From Lingula anatina (lineage: Eukaryota > Brachiopoda > Lingulata > Lingulida > Lingulidae): a DNA stretch of 64,000 nt. The stretch covers positions 455,726 to 519,725 of the forward strand of contig NW_019775547.1 of the NCBI RefSeq assembly GCF_001039355.2, written 5' to 3'. The notes below the pieces were generated by a model. It did no database searches. It worked only from the letters and a program-made list of their open reading frames with translations, and was not told the origin of the DNA. Numbering within the stretch: the stretch's first letter is position 1; the number at the start of each line of letters is the position of its first letter. Of this stretch, positions 51,660 to 63,866 are shown one piece after another. A program made the position numbers and the translations under genes.

Positions 51660-54274
51660 TCACTTTCGTCTGTTTCTCATCCAAGTGTTCCTGTGTGTTA
51701 TGTTAGAATGTCTTCTCCTGTTGCGTTTCCCATACTTGCCAGTGTACGTGAATTCGGCTGCGTTCCCGAGTCCGACTACGACGCAAGCACCCAGACCGCT
51801 GCGATGGAAGTTCAGGACCCCTACCTCTTCCCAGCGTTTGGTTTCCATGTCATACTTTTCTACTGAACTCATTGTGTTTTGTCCTGAAAGCAAATAGATA
51901 TTCACTTTATATAAGGAAACAATGAGAACAATAATAACATAGTGCCTTACTAATGTGATGAATTAATACATCTTAAATAAATCAATAAACTGATTACCTT
52001 AAATAAAAGAAAAAGAAAATAAAAACATCCTAGTGATGTGCTTACAAAAATACAGCAGTATATTCAGTATGTATTACATAATGAAATGACAAGTGATTTA
52101 TACAGGTCACCCGTCTGACTACGCAACGAAACTGGCTGAGAATTCATCGTGTAATAAACTTGCTCATGGAGACCCTACTGTTCATGTCAAAAACTTGCCA
52201 TTGAATCCGCCAATGACGTAAACGCTTCCCTCCAAGACCACTGTTGCAAAGTTGCTCCTCGCCTCCTTCATGGTAGAAATAAGGGTCCACTTGTGCGTCC
52301 TTGGGTCATATTTCTCACCTGAGGTCGTGAACGTCATAGACAAATGAAAATAGGTGTACCACGCTAGACTAAAACAACGTTAGACTAAAATTCCATTGGA
52401 AAAATGCTGCCTATAACTGCTTATAATACCCTACTATTAAGTTTGTTAATTTATTTGGTTTTATCCGTACAAATATCTATCAAAGCCAACCACGCACCAT
52501 AATTATTCTTAAAATGCAATAAAATAAATAAATAATGTAAAAAGCCGAATATGAATAAACCTTACACTTTAAAATGAATAAAACGCCACCACACTTACCG
52601 CACTTCCTCCTTGTCTGCGAGACGTCGTCATAGCCGCCGATGGCGACTAACATGTTGTTAACAGCAGCGAGTCCGGTTCCGCTACGGGGATGGTTCATGG
52701 TCGGTAAAAGTGACCACTGGTCGGTGACAGGGTCGTACCTCTCCGTAGAATTCAAACAAGATTCTCCGTTAAACCCGCCTACCACGTACAACTTCCCTTG
52801 AACGACAGTTTAAGAGTGAGATGCTTAAAGAAAAGTTCTGAAGGAAATCTTTATACATGTAATTCTATTTCGGGTCATCTTTTTCGAGTATTTGGTATAA
52901 CGTGGGAAGATATATTTAACTACACAAGTATTGCACGTAAATTCTACGAAGGTAAATAGTCCTACCATTAAGCTCTGCTGCGCCTCCGTCACTGCGCTCA
53001 CAAAGCATGTCTGAAACGAACGACCAGCGCTCCGTCAGCAGATCATACTTCTCTACGGTCCGCAGCCTACCCACGGGATCGGGTGTTCCTGGCTCGTAAC
53101 CGCCACATGCGTAAATGCAGTCACTCACTACACCAGCTATCACATAGCACCGTTTTGTATACATGGGAACTTTTTCGCTCCACGTCTTACTTGCCGGATC
53201 GAAACATCTCATTGTGTTATAGTAACGTTTCCCGTTATAACCCCCCATGACGTAGATTTTGTTGTGGAGTGTAACGACTGCATGGTATGCCCTTGGATAG
53301 TCACGGTCTTCGAGTTTAATGTGGGAAAACCAACAGTCCGCTCGGACATCATACGCTTCAAACTGAGCTGTGGGACTGCCTTCACTCCAACCTCCTATCG
53401 CAAAAACCAAACTTGATGGAACGCGAGGACGAAACATGCATTTCAAGCGAGTGGTCGGTAGTGTGTGGGACAGCGGCTTTGCGTATTCCTTCACATAGGC
53501 CTCCGCTTGATGATAAATAGCAGAATCCAAAAGGTTTACCAGAGCTGGATGTTGACGGACCAGTGGCATTCTTATGATTCGATGAATAAGATCTGGATCA
53601 CATAGTCCAAAGCGAACGTTTAAGAGAAGTTTTTCTCCTAATTTTCCCTTGTTCTGGTCACTTAGATCTTGGTGACTTATCCAAGAAACAATAGCGTTGA
53701 AAACTTCTTGTTCTGACTTGACGTTCAATCTATCGTCGCTAATTATTTCTTCAAAACATTCTAAGTCAAGCCCCATCATTTCTTCATGTTTACAAACCTC
53801 TGTGAAATTATTCAAAATGTATCTGAAAACTGTTTCTGCTAAATTCACAAAATTGAAGAGTTTTGCAAAGTTCCAAATTCCCACACAATTTTCTGGCTGC
53901 AAACTGGATACGGCATACCTACAGCATTTAGTCACAAGACCGTCCATCTGAAAACGATCAGCTATCGGCAGCAGATGTTCCACTTCATTTTCCGATATTT
54001 TTGCATCTGATGTGTACGCAAACTCTAATATCTTTTCCATTATTGCACAGGTCACATCTGGGATATTCACCACCGCAGATTTCGTCTCTTTCATTCCGTT
54101 CAGAAAAACTGCTTGGAAGTATGGACTTGCGGCGGCAAGGACACATCTGTGTGCGCACAAATGTCCGTCTGCCAATGTTAATTCTGCATCGCATAACGAT
54201 TGCTCTGTTCGAAGATAATTCAGATTTTGGTGAAAATCTGTAAAAATATTTGCGTAATTCATTGAGATGATCAA
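51660..54274 (-). CDS. KLHL10: Kelch-like protein 10 (BTB-BACK-Kelch), complete
   Basis: Substrate adaptor for cullin-3 ubiquitin ligases; in animals KLHL10 is mainly a male germline protein. Coding exons on the complement: 52966-54274, 52599-52796, 52199-52318 and 51660-51883, 616 residues in all, close to the usual ~608. Order: BTB domain (LCDAELTLADGH onward, roughly residues 25-130), BACK domain (NCVGIWNFAKLF to about residue 250), then six Kelch repeats starting FAIGGWSEGSPT, with GG doublets and spaced Tyr/Trp. The block FAIGGWS-GSPT followed by PRAYHA is typical of KLHL10. The C-terminus is short, basic and Arg-rich (KRNRRR). The third intron begins GC instead of GT. An alternative start lies at 54262 (MNYANIF). 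Confidence 0.9.
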
Positions 54275-54374
54275 TATGCTGAAATGTACATCTTCTGTTG
54301 ATTCAATTCTAATAAACTTAGAAGTCGTTACAACGTAAATCTTGACGTACTCGTGCTACGTAGACGAAACCTCA

Positions 54375-54382
54375 TGACGTCA
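54375..54382 (-). promoter_or_regulatory. Palindromic cAMP-response element upstream of KLHL10
   Basis: A perfect TGACGTCA lies about 100 bases upstream of the KLHL10 start codon, with related half sites nearby (tgacgt near 54344 and gacgtc near 54393). CREB/CREM-family factors bind this sequence, and CREM drives many testis genes in vertebrates. Function here is inference. Confidence 0.5.
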
Positions 54383-56707
54383 TTTGTCAAGGAGACGTCG
54401 TTTGTCATGTTACTGCGGGACTGGTAATATTTTATTCTACTTTTGCTGTGCAAACAAATATTATCACATATATTGGCATATTTTCACATTAAATATCTGA
54501 TACAGACGTATTTGATGGCTAGTAAAGTTTAGTCGGATATCTTAAAATGTGCAGACGTCGTGTTTTAAATTGTTACTCGTTTCTCGTGCGGGCCCACTTA
54601 AGAAACAAGGCTGTTGAATTCTTATTCATTTGAATTTGAATAAACGTCTTTTTCATATAGTAATATCTCATACATTTTTAATTTCATAACTGGATCAAAT
54701 TCAGTCCTTTAGGCCTAGTCGCTATCAATTTCATTTGAATGCTAATAAGCTTCAATATTTTGACGTGTTCAGAAGTGAATATTCATGCTTGAGTGCTCAA
54801 CGCGTGCATTCTTGCTCACTAAGAGCCCCTTGAAAAGACAAATAAAACTAAAGCGGTAACGCCATTGTTATTTACCTCGAAAGGAATTCTATGCTTACAT
54901 ACGGGGACTTCGGCGACCCACGGCACAGTAAAGCGTCTCTGTATGTGGATGTCAGCTGAAAAAGCTGGAAGGCTATCCAGGATAGAAGAGAACCGAAGGG
55001 GAAATGTACAGTTCTACATGGCACGTTGATAATTACTTCGCGAACAGCTCTCTGATTATCAAGGTAAATAATGTTTTGCATACGACTGTTTCCAAGAATG
55101 GCCTGTCAGATAGATCGTCGTCAACTTCGAGCCTTTAGCAGGTTCAGTTGCTTGTCTTGGTCGATATTGACGATGTCAGCCCTTCACGTTTGTAGTATAA
55201 AACATTCTAGTATATTTCATTTCAAAATTCAGGTTTTTGCATACAAAATACAAATATATAAAAGCTCGGTCTTCACCTGAGCCTACCAGGTCTATTGAGT
55301 TATGTATTGCGCCCTTTTAAGTGTAGCCTATTGTTAACATTATTGAAAGCTTTTTATTGTTAACTTTCACCAAGACGTATAATGTTCCCTTTTGTCCTAA
55401 CAAATCGATATTTGGAGAAAATGTTAACTTATGACTGAAACGCGAACCGGCATTCATAAATTTCAGTTTGTATCATAGTTTAAATGCACACTTTATCAAA
55501 AAGGTTCTATAATATAGAAGCGAATCTTTAAAACGTGGTTACAAAAGAATTTTCTATGGGGTCTTTTCTTCATACTCGAACTTAGGCCCCATGCCCATAG
55601 ACGCCATCGGTCTACGTGGATCGGTCCAACTCTGCAGGGACTCTCGCCGACTGCAATCAGCGTAACGGAATGACACGCCTCCTCCTGGCGTTATGTAGAA
55701 TACAGAAAAGCTGGTGATTGTAGGAGTATGGAGGAGGAGGCGTGTAATTCAGTAGGCTTAAAGTTGTTTGCACTTAGTGAGAGCCCCTGCAGAGTTGGGT
55801 CGATCCACGTTGACCAATGGTGTGTATTGGAATGGGGTCTTAGGGTATATTTAAGTGTGACACTTTGTTTGTGTCATATGAAATTATTAGAGTGTAAAGA
55901 AGACAAACTCCAACGGATGAGAATTGCAGGGTTGTCCTTCGTAAGTGAAAAACATCCGATTCTCCGTAGAAATTTACCTCAGCACGCTTGATTTCATCCG
56001 ATCATTATATAACAGCTTGTTGCAAGCATGTTTGTTCAACCTTAGATATTGATACTATGTCTGAGGTAATTAATAAAGAAAATCACAATTGCTTACGAAA
56101 TCGTTAAAATAGAAAGTACCAATCCAAGTTTGTTACATAAACAACACCGATTTCCGTTAATATTTTATTGTCTCTTGATTAAGTGTCGTGCTGACTGTTA
56201 TATTGGTTGTATGCGAAGTGGACCTTTGGAACCAGCCAGTCGAGGTCATATGCAGTGGTTGCAACAGGTCAATTATCATTGTCGTGATTTGAAGCTATAA
56301 ATTTCTTTTTAGGCTTACGATGCACATATGCTTTCTATATAGAAAACACTCGTGATAACTTCAGCAAACGCTTCCTTCATTGCTAAGGTATTCCTACTAT
56401 CCAAATGTCGTTGAGACAATTACGAACTCTAAGCCCCTACGAACTCTAACTCTAAGCATTCTCAATTCTAAATTCCTGATTTTTACGTTACAAATGAAAT
56501 TTTCCAATCTCCATTTTCATTACGAGACTGGCTAAAAAATTACAAACTTTGAACTCACTTTTTTAAAATTGTAATTTTGCCAATGGCTTTGGATATGGTA
56601 AACTTAGCATGCCTCGGTAAGTTATGGTAAAGTGTTGAAATTCCAGGAAAATTATAAATGTGCTTTGTAAAGGTCTTATCCTTATTGTTTAACTTGAACC
56701 ATTTCAG
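54383..56707. other. Intergenic region between divergent KLHL10-like gene and gene B
   Basis: About 2.3 kb with no convincing exon. It contains a foldback element at 55581-55844. The last ~30 bases before 56708 are pyrimidine-rich and end in cag, probably the acceptor of gene B's first coding exon. Confidence 0.6.
55581..55844. mobile_element. Foldback / MITE-like element
   Basis: The two halves are long imperfect inverted repeats. The left arm from 55581 (cttaggccccatgccc, then tctacgtggatcggtccaac) matches the reverse complement of the right arm ending near 55844 (aatggggtcttag, preceded by a matching block). Inner arms cgcctcctcc / ggaggaggcg also pair. About 264 bp, non-coding. Confidence 0.6.
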
Positions 56708-56786
56708 ATGGTGCGCTGCAGTTGTCATGTGTTTGTAGCGTTGGTTGTTACTCTGGTGTTCATTCCTGGTGTTGCAGCTCAGACAG
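56708..56786 (+). CDS. Gene B signal peptide exon
   Basis: [18 protein letters not shown] followed by IPGVAAQTG: a clear signal peptide with likely cleavage after VAA. Ends in phase 1. The ATG directly follows ttcag, so an upstream 5' UTR exon is probable. Confidence 0.85.
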
Positions 56787-59700
56787 GTATATTTTACATT
56801 TACTTCGTAAGCAGTGTTTTTTTTTTTTTTAAAAACGAGTTATTTAATTTCTCATACTGTTGTTGGAGGCGGGGCTTTTATCAACCACGCCGGTCATAAG
56901 GGCAGAAAGTAGAATGTGTGTGTGTGTGTGGGTTGGGGGGGGGGGGGGGAAGGGGGGAGGGGGGGCAGGGGGGCGCAAAGGTAATCGCTCGGTCCTCTTC
57001 TCCCTCCACAGTGGCTGATGTTTTTTTTAAAGGTTTTCTCCCTCACTTAATATTTGCATCTTACTCATCTGTATTTCATTTTTAGAAGAAATCAATTTTT
57101 CGTATTATCCCCCACTCTAAAAAACTTGACGTGACCAGAAGAATAAGGGAAACATGAAAATTAAACTCTACTCGTCCGTTATGCAATATATAATTATTCT
57201 AACCACACCTTATCCAACATGGAGGACAATGATAAAAAGTAAGCAATAAACATTGCTGACAACTAAACTATGTCAGGAAAATCACAGTATTTGTTCAGAC
57301 AAAATGTACTCTCGTCCTTTTTTCAACGTCGCGCCTTTTGATTCCTTCTCTAGTGGCTCAGTTAACTTGTAAAAACAATACATTTTATTAGCTTCACTCA
57401 CTCCAAAATTTTATTATCCGCAGGGGACAACGCTGGTCGACAGTTTGTCTTAGCGTACATGGAGAACAAGGTAGAAGTTCCCACAAATGAGCCTCTGGAA
57501 CTACACGTAGCTACTCAAAAATCGAACGTGCGGGTAACAGTATCAGCTCCCAAATTCACAGGGACTACTGTGAATAGCAGTGTATACATGCAGAGTGAGG
57601 ATGTGCGTATCATCACTATCCCAAGTTCCATGAGGATGGAAGGATCGAGAATAGAAAACAAAGCCATCCTGGTTGAAGCCACTGATGATGTCATAGTGTA
57701 CGGAATTAACAGAGAGCCTTTTTCAAACGATGGGTTTCTGGCTCTTCCTGTCAGTGCTCTGGGACGTGATTATTACGTCACAACGTACAGCCCGCCCACT
57801 ATCATGGCTGAGATTGGAGTTGTTGCGGTCGAAGACAGCACGACACTGACAATATCACTGCCAACGCACACTGATGGCCTCTCTGTTGCTTTCAATGGGC
57901 AGACGTACGCTAAAGGACAGGAAATACAGACAACAATCTCTGCATTCCAAACCCTCCAGCTTCAAAGTGTCTCCGATTTGACGGGCACGCGAATACGATC
58001 GAATAAAAACGTAGCCGTTTTCAGTGGAAACGTCCGTACAAGCGTCGGGGTAGGGGACTCTCGGGACCATTTGGTGGAGCAGATCCCCCCTGTCACGTCG
58101 TGGGGCTACACATTTGCAGTGGTGCCAGTGCCGGGAAGAACGCTCATCGGTGACCTGATCCAGATAATCTCAAGGGATAGCAACACGCGTGTTGAGATAC
58201 GGGAGGCAGGGGCTACGATGCGCGTTCTTGATTTCAGTAGAGCTGGCGAAAGCCAGAATATTACAACATCCCCAAACGGCTACATATCCATTACCTCTAC
58301 CGGTGGCCCTATATTAGTCACTCAGATAATTTACAGCCAGTTGTCAATGAGCGAGCTATCCGACCCGGCCATGATAATTGTCCCGCCAATGCAACAGTAC
58401 AAAACCAGTTATGCTTTTGCAACGCCAACGGTAGCCGATAGAGGATACACCAACTACGTCTTAATCGCTGTCCATAAAAGTGCCAAGGACGCCATTTTGC
58501 ATAATAACGAGTGGCTCCAGCAATCTAACGTTGTTCTTTGGGAAAGCATTCCTGGAACTGAGTTAGTAGGAGCCAGTTTCAACATATCGTCTGGCCGACA
58601 CTTTCTGTGGCATTTCACGTACACTACCCCGTTCATGCTGATACTGTACGGAGCCGCAGACAAGGAGTCCTACGCATTCCCTGCTGGTATGAAAACCGGA
58701 GCAGTTCAGCAGCAACAAGTAAGAGAAAACCAGCGAAATTTTATCTAAGCACATAAGATTATTTCAGCATTTCATGACCTTTATACACATACTTAGGCCT
58801 ACGTGTCTCTTGTTTGTTCTTTACATACACAATCTTCACATTTGGAAAGTTCCATCATAAATGCAGTCCAAAGCTTATATTAAAATTTACCAAGCAGGGT
58901 TTGCTTTTGGTCTTTGAACATAGGTTTCTTCTGATCTTTTTCAGACATGCGTGGCACCACCAATGGTACCGGGGGATTCGGTGGATAACGATTGTGATGG
59001 ACAGATGAATGAAGAGAAGTGTGACAAAATGGGTAAAATTTTCTATATATAGATCTTAGCAGATACACATAGGCCTACACTGTGTATATTGTTAATGTCT
59101 CATGATGAGTAAAGATAATATTTGGGTTCGGCTATAAGTTTTTTGGGTTATAACTGTAAGACAAATGTATGAATTTGCTTATGAAACATTATGATTTAAC
59201 TCTTTCTTTCGCGATATGCTTTATTCTTGCACATGTGAATTTCTGTGATATATTTTTATAGATAACGATGGTGACGGGAGAGTGGACGAAGATTGTTCTG
59301 GTACGTATCCAGAGCTTTGCTCATAAATAAACCGAGAATATCTACTCCGAAATTTAAATATTCAATATTTCTTTATATAAACTTTTTACAGAGACTGAAA
59401 CAACTTAGTTTTAGTGCATTAACTTATCAATAGTTGTTGTGTATTCAACTTGTTTTACAGTTGCACTAGATTCAAAGGGTTCGGACTTTCTGGTTATGTA
59501 TCTTAACAACGTCGTACAGGAATTCACGGACCCTTACGACCTGGAGTTATTCATAGCGACAAGTTCCAACCAGCCGGTCCAGGTGGACATCACTACACCC
59601 AGATACGCTTTTCCTTACGTGAAAAGTTCCGAAACCGTCAACCCGAACGAAGTCATCAGATTTCCCATTTCCCCGGAACTCCGAATGGAAGGAACAGACG

Positions 59701-62700
59701 TTTCCAACAAAGCAATCCAAGTTACAGCGACAGGGACAGTGGCTGTGTACGGCGTGAATAAAAAGAAGTTTTCAGCGGACGCTTTCTTGGCCTTTCCAAC
59801 CGACACATTAGGGACTGAGTATTACACTGTGAGTTATGCCCCTCCTACAATTGCAAGTGAGTTTGGTATTGTGGGCGTGCAAGATGGAACCTCTGTGACA
59901 ATAGAACTGCCTTCTTCAACCCGATCTTCAATCAGCCTAAATCTTGGTGGTCGCACTTACAACAACGGTGACAGATTCAGTCTTATTCTGAATAGATACG
60001 ACACTCTGCATATTCAGAATTCGGCTGACCTTACCGGAACCCGTATTACGTCCTCTCAGAAGATAGCCGTGTTCAGTGGGAATGTCAGAACCAACATAGG
60101 CATTGGCACGTCTCGGGATCACCTTTCTGAACAGATCCCTCCCGTTTCGGCGTGGGGAAAAGAGTTTGCAACGGTCCCCATCCCCCGTAGAACGACTGGG
60201 GATTTCTTCCGCATCATCGCCGCAAGAGACAACACTAAAATATTGCTGAGGTACATTGAAAGTGGCGGGGTCACCATCCAAAGGGAATTCATCGACATTC
60301 AAACCGCCGGGGATTTCGTAGAAAGGGTGGTGCCATCCAATGATTATTTATACCTTATTGCCAACGAGCCGGTCCTGATGGTCCAGTTTGTTTACAGTCA
60401 GATATCTAACACTGAGACAGCAGACCCATCTATGATAATCGTCCCTCCCATGGAACAGTATGCCTTCCAGTATAGTTTCAGCACCCCAATATATTCTGGG
60501 GGAGTGGTTGGTGGGGATTACACACACTATGTGCTAATGGTGGCGCCTGCGGATCAAATTGATGGGATTCTGCTCGATAGTGAAAGACTAAGTATCAGTA
60601 AACCTGGACTTGTATGGACACCCATAGCCGACACCACGTACTCGGGGACGTATTTTAATGTTTCAAGCGGTGTGCATCACATTCGCCATAGCTCAAGCGG
60701 TGTCGCCATGATGGGAATTTTGTATGGCAAAGCAGACAGAGAGAGCTACGGTTTACCAGTGGGGATGCAGTGTGAAAACATTGCTTTTGTAAGTATGTCT
60801 GTGATAAAATTACTTCTTGAACTTAAGGTAAAAGAACAATCTAATTATGTTTTTCAAACAAAGATAAAAGATAATTTAACCGTTTTCTTCTTCTACCCAA
60901 CATTCATTCCTCCGAATCATTCTTCCCGTGCAATAGGTATATTTTACGTTATATATGACAATTATTGTGCCCATATGGACAATCACAATGCGGTTTCCTT
61001 TCAGAGTTGCAACGCTCCACATATGGTAAATGGGGATGGACATGACAATGACTGTGATGGGAGAGTGGATGAGGAATATTGCGATGGAATTGGTAAAATA
61101 TGACGTTTGCTTATCTTCATATCAGCTTTTTTGTTTACATATTTTTCATTAACATTTTAGTAAGAGAAATACTGTCAATCTTAATCATTCTGCTTCTCTA
61201 TGGTTAGATTTCAAGAGTATTTTATTGGTAGAATTTAAGGTGTTTTATTGGCCTCATTACAGATAATGATAACGACGGAAAAAAGGACGAAGACTGTTCA
61301 GGTAATGAGTTCAAAGAAGCAATTATAAGACAAGCTGGATATATCTCACTACAAGCGTAACATTTAAGGAGCACTTTGGGTGTGCTTTAAGGCTTATGAA
61401 GCAAAAACCTAGGAAGTGTGTGGGAGCCTATGGCTCCCCTCACGGACTTCAAGATTTGGGATGTTTATGCCTTATTATTTAGCTTTTTAGAAGTGAACGA
61501 ATGGTAACTCTTTCTCGACACTGTTTCTTTGTGATAGTCAGCATATTACTTGATGCACTGTTTTACCCACAAAGCATTTGCCATCAGTAAGATTTTTTCA
61601 TTGCGTTTTGTCACTTCTAAGCAACCTTGCGTTCACTATAATGATTATTAAAGTCTTATAAAGCTGAACTTTTTATTTCATCCAGAAACTTTGGACTCGA
61701 GTGGGAGAGAATTTGTCATAATGTTTATGGAAAACTCTGTTGAAGACCCAGTGAATAGCCCCCTAGAGATTTACATCGCAAACACATATCCAACCGTTAC
61801 CGCAACAGTCAACGTGACAACGCCATTATTTAGCCCTGCAATGGACGAAAGCGTCACCGTCAGCCCTACTGAAATGAAAAGGTTGACTATGGCCAGGACC
61901 ATTCAGACGACTGGAACAGGTATAGCTAACACGGCAATTCTCGTACAAGCTACCCAAGACGTTAATGTCTACACGGTCAACAAGGAGAAATATTCAACTG
62001 ACGGCTACCTCGCTTTTCCGACAGACGTTTTGGGAACGAAATACTTTGCAGTGTGTTATTATTCCACAGGAAGCAGCAACAATTGCCAGTTGGGTATTGC
62101 AGCGCTGTCAGTTACTGTGGATGTTCAGATCGAAATGCCGAGAGGCCGCAGTGTTCCGTTAACTGTGACGTATAACGGGTACACATACAGAAGCGGAGAC
62201 GTGATAAATCTGCGATTGACCAGATACCAAACGTTCCAGGGCCAATTCAGTGGTGATCTGACTGGTGCCGAGATAACCGCGACCCAGCCCATTGCAGTGT
62301 TCAGTGGGAATATTAGAACCACTGTGGGGAATGAATCTAGCTACCGTGACCATCTGGTTGAACAGATGCCTCCTGTTGAAACGTGGGGACAAGAGTTCTT
62401 CGCTGTTCCATCTCCAAGGCAAACCAATGGGGACATATTTCGAATAGTAGCAAGTGACCCGGCAACCCGCATTTCAATATCAGGATTTGGATTGACCCAA
62501 GAAGAGGTTACGATAGGGACCAGTGACTTTGTGGAAAGATCCTTCCCTTCTGGTACATTTGCTCATATTTCAAGTTCTAAGCCAGTCATGGTGGTGCAGT
62601 TCACCAGGGGTCAAGCTGTTACCAGTGATGTAGGAGATCCGGCAATGGTTCTCGTACCGCCTGTCAAACAATGGCAGTCAGAATACACGGTCACGTCTCC

Positions 62701-63866
62701 GCAGCAAGCCGGTACTGGTGCAGCATACACCAATTACGTCATGGTAGTCGCGGGAAATGCAGATAAGGACAACATAAAAATCGATGGCCAGACTTTGGCA
62801 TCTCTAAGTTCTGGTCTGTCTGGCTCCATAAAGCGCCGTTCTCTTAGTTCTCCTGTGCAGTGGACTGCAATTCCAGGAACTACGTACGCAGGGACTGCCT
62901 TCCAACTGCCCGCTAACGCACAGAGAGTCACCCATTCTGGAGACTTCATGGCTATGGTGTACAGTGCAAGTGACAAAGAGAGCGTTGCCATGGCAGCTGG
63001 AACACGATTGAAGACTTTGATACAGCCAAGTAAGTCATTCCATTAAGTATTGCGATGTATTTAGTTTATTTGCTTTCTAAATTACTGATTGTGACAATAT
63101 TGGTATCACCAAGTATTATATTCCACACTTCTTTCTCTTTACCTTATTACTGTTATTCATGCTAATGAGTGATTTTATATTTGGTATTCTCTTGAACTGA
63201 GATCAGAGATTTCATTTAGTAAAAATATTTTTTTCTTTCATTGTGGTTTTGTGTAATGATGATGAAAAAGGAAATTGTTTCGAAAATCATGCTTCATAGG
63301 TAGAACACACTTTCGTAACGATTCCATTTTAATAATAATATCTTCAATCGTCCATTTATCTAGTTAACGGAAATTGGGGAGCATGGGGAGAATGGGCCCC
63401 TTGTTCTGCGTCCTGCGATGGAGGGAGTTACTCAAGAAGACGTGCGTGTAATGACCCCGCCCCTAGCAATGGCGGGGGAAATTGTGTTGGCAGCGATACT
63501 CACGTCCAAGTTTGTAACGATGTCCCGTGCACAACCAGTAAGTGGTTATTAAGATTTTGACTGATTTTGCTTAATGACTATCGTGATCTATTTTCTTGGT
63601 ATTAGTGCTCCTGAATTGTTTTGTGATGGAGAGTGATATCGCATCAAAAGGAAATAATATGGAACGTTCAATGCATAAAGAGTACAGAGGGCTGGGCGTT
63701 GTTCACATGTAGTGTTTATGGAGTACATTTGTCATTTGTAGCGATCGTTGGACCTCCTGGACCGCAAGGACCACCTGGGCCTAAAGGTGAAAAAGGTGCC
63801 CAGGGCCCTGCAGGACCCCCAGGGCCAAAAGGACAACGCGGGCAGCAGGGACCGGAAGGGCCAACA
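56708..63866 (+). CDS. Gene B: secreted/surface IgGFc-MopE-TSP1-collagen protein (partial)
   Basis: Paralogue of gene A with the same exon grammar. Exons: 56708-56786 (signal peptide), 57424-58718 (B1), 58945-59032 and 59262-59300 (linker), 59461-60788 (B2), 61005-61092 and 61263-61301 (linker), 61686-63029 (B3), 63364-63537 (thrombospondin type 1 repeat), 63742-63866 (collagen), continuing past the window. All phases agree. The three IgGFc-type domains are more diverged from each other than most in gene A, and no Thr-rich linkers are seen so far. TSP1 plus collagen suggests a matrix- or cell-surface-associated product. Whether it ends in a membrane helix cannot be seen. Confidence 0.88.
56914..56972 (+). 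repeat. GT repeat and long G-runs in gene B intron 1
   Basis: A (TG)n tract leads into several runs of 6 to 15 G separated by one or two bases, a potential G-quadruplex former. The rest of the intron (to 57423) shows no exon. Confidence 0.85.
57424..58718 (+). CDS. Gene B B1: IgGFc-type domain
   Basis: 431 complete codons. Starts [37 protein letters not shown] (one-residue insertion), [10 protein letters not shown] and [13 protein letters not shown] are present. No cysteine. The usual YSGG(V)xGGDY stretch is shortened to VADRGYTNY. Confidence 0.88.
58945..59300 (+). CDS. Gene B linker 1: two-exon MopE-like motif
   Basis: Exons 58945-59032 ([19 protein letters not shown], with DE changed to NE) and 59262-59300 ([12 protein letters not shown]). 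Phases 0 to 1 and 1 to 1, as in gene A. Confidence 0.85.
59461..60788 (+). CDS. Gene B B2: IgGFc-type domain
   Basis: 442 complete codons. Starts [28 protein letters not shown] (Ser for Val), [20 protein letters not shown] and [13 protein letters not shown] are present. One cysteine near the exon end only. Confidence 0.88.
61005..61301 (+). CDS. Gene B linker 2: two-exon MopE-like motif
   Basis: Exons 61005-61092 ([19 protein letters not shown]) and 61263-61301 ([12 protein letters not shown]). The intron 61302-61685 that follows shows nothing. Confidence 0.85.
61686..63029 (+). CDS. Gene B B3: diverged IgGFc-type domain
   Basis: About 447 codons. The exon ends in phase 1, unlike the phase 0 end of the others, matching the TSP1 exon. 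[11 protein letters not shown] and [10 protein letters not shown] are kept, but the C-terminal motif has decayed to [14 protein letters not shown]. There is an extra basic loop ([10 protein letters not shown]) and a cysteine pair ([16 protein letters not shown]) as in D12. Confidence 0.86.
63364..63537 (+). CDS. Gene B thrombospondin type 1 repeat
   Basis: One exon, phase 1 to 1. Begins [18 protein letters not shown], the WxxWxxW C-mannosylation pattern with CSxSC, and holds six cysteines in TSP1 order. The preceding intron 63030-63363 shows nothing. Confidence 0.9.
63742..63866 (+). CDS. Gene B collagen-like exon (region continues beyond the window)
   Basis: 41 complete codons of Gly-X-Y triplets ([16 protein letters not shown] onward), ending in phase 0 at a gtacgt donor. 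Confidence 0.88.
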
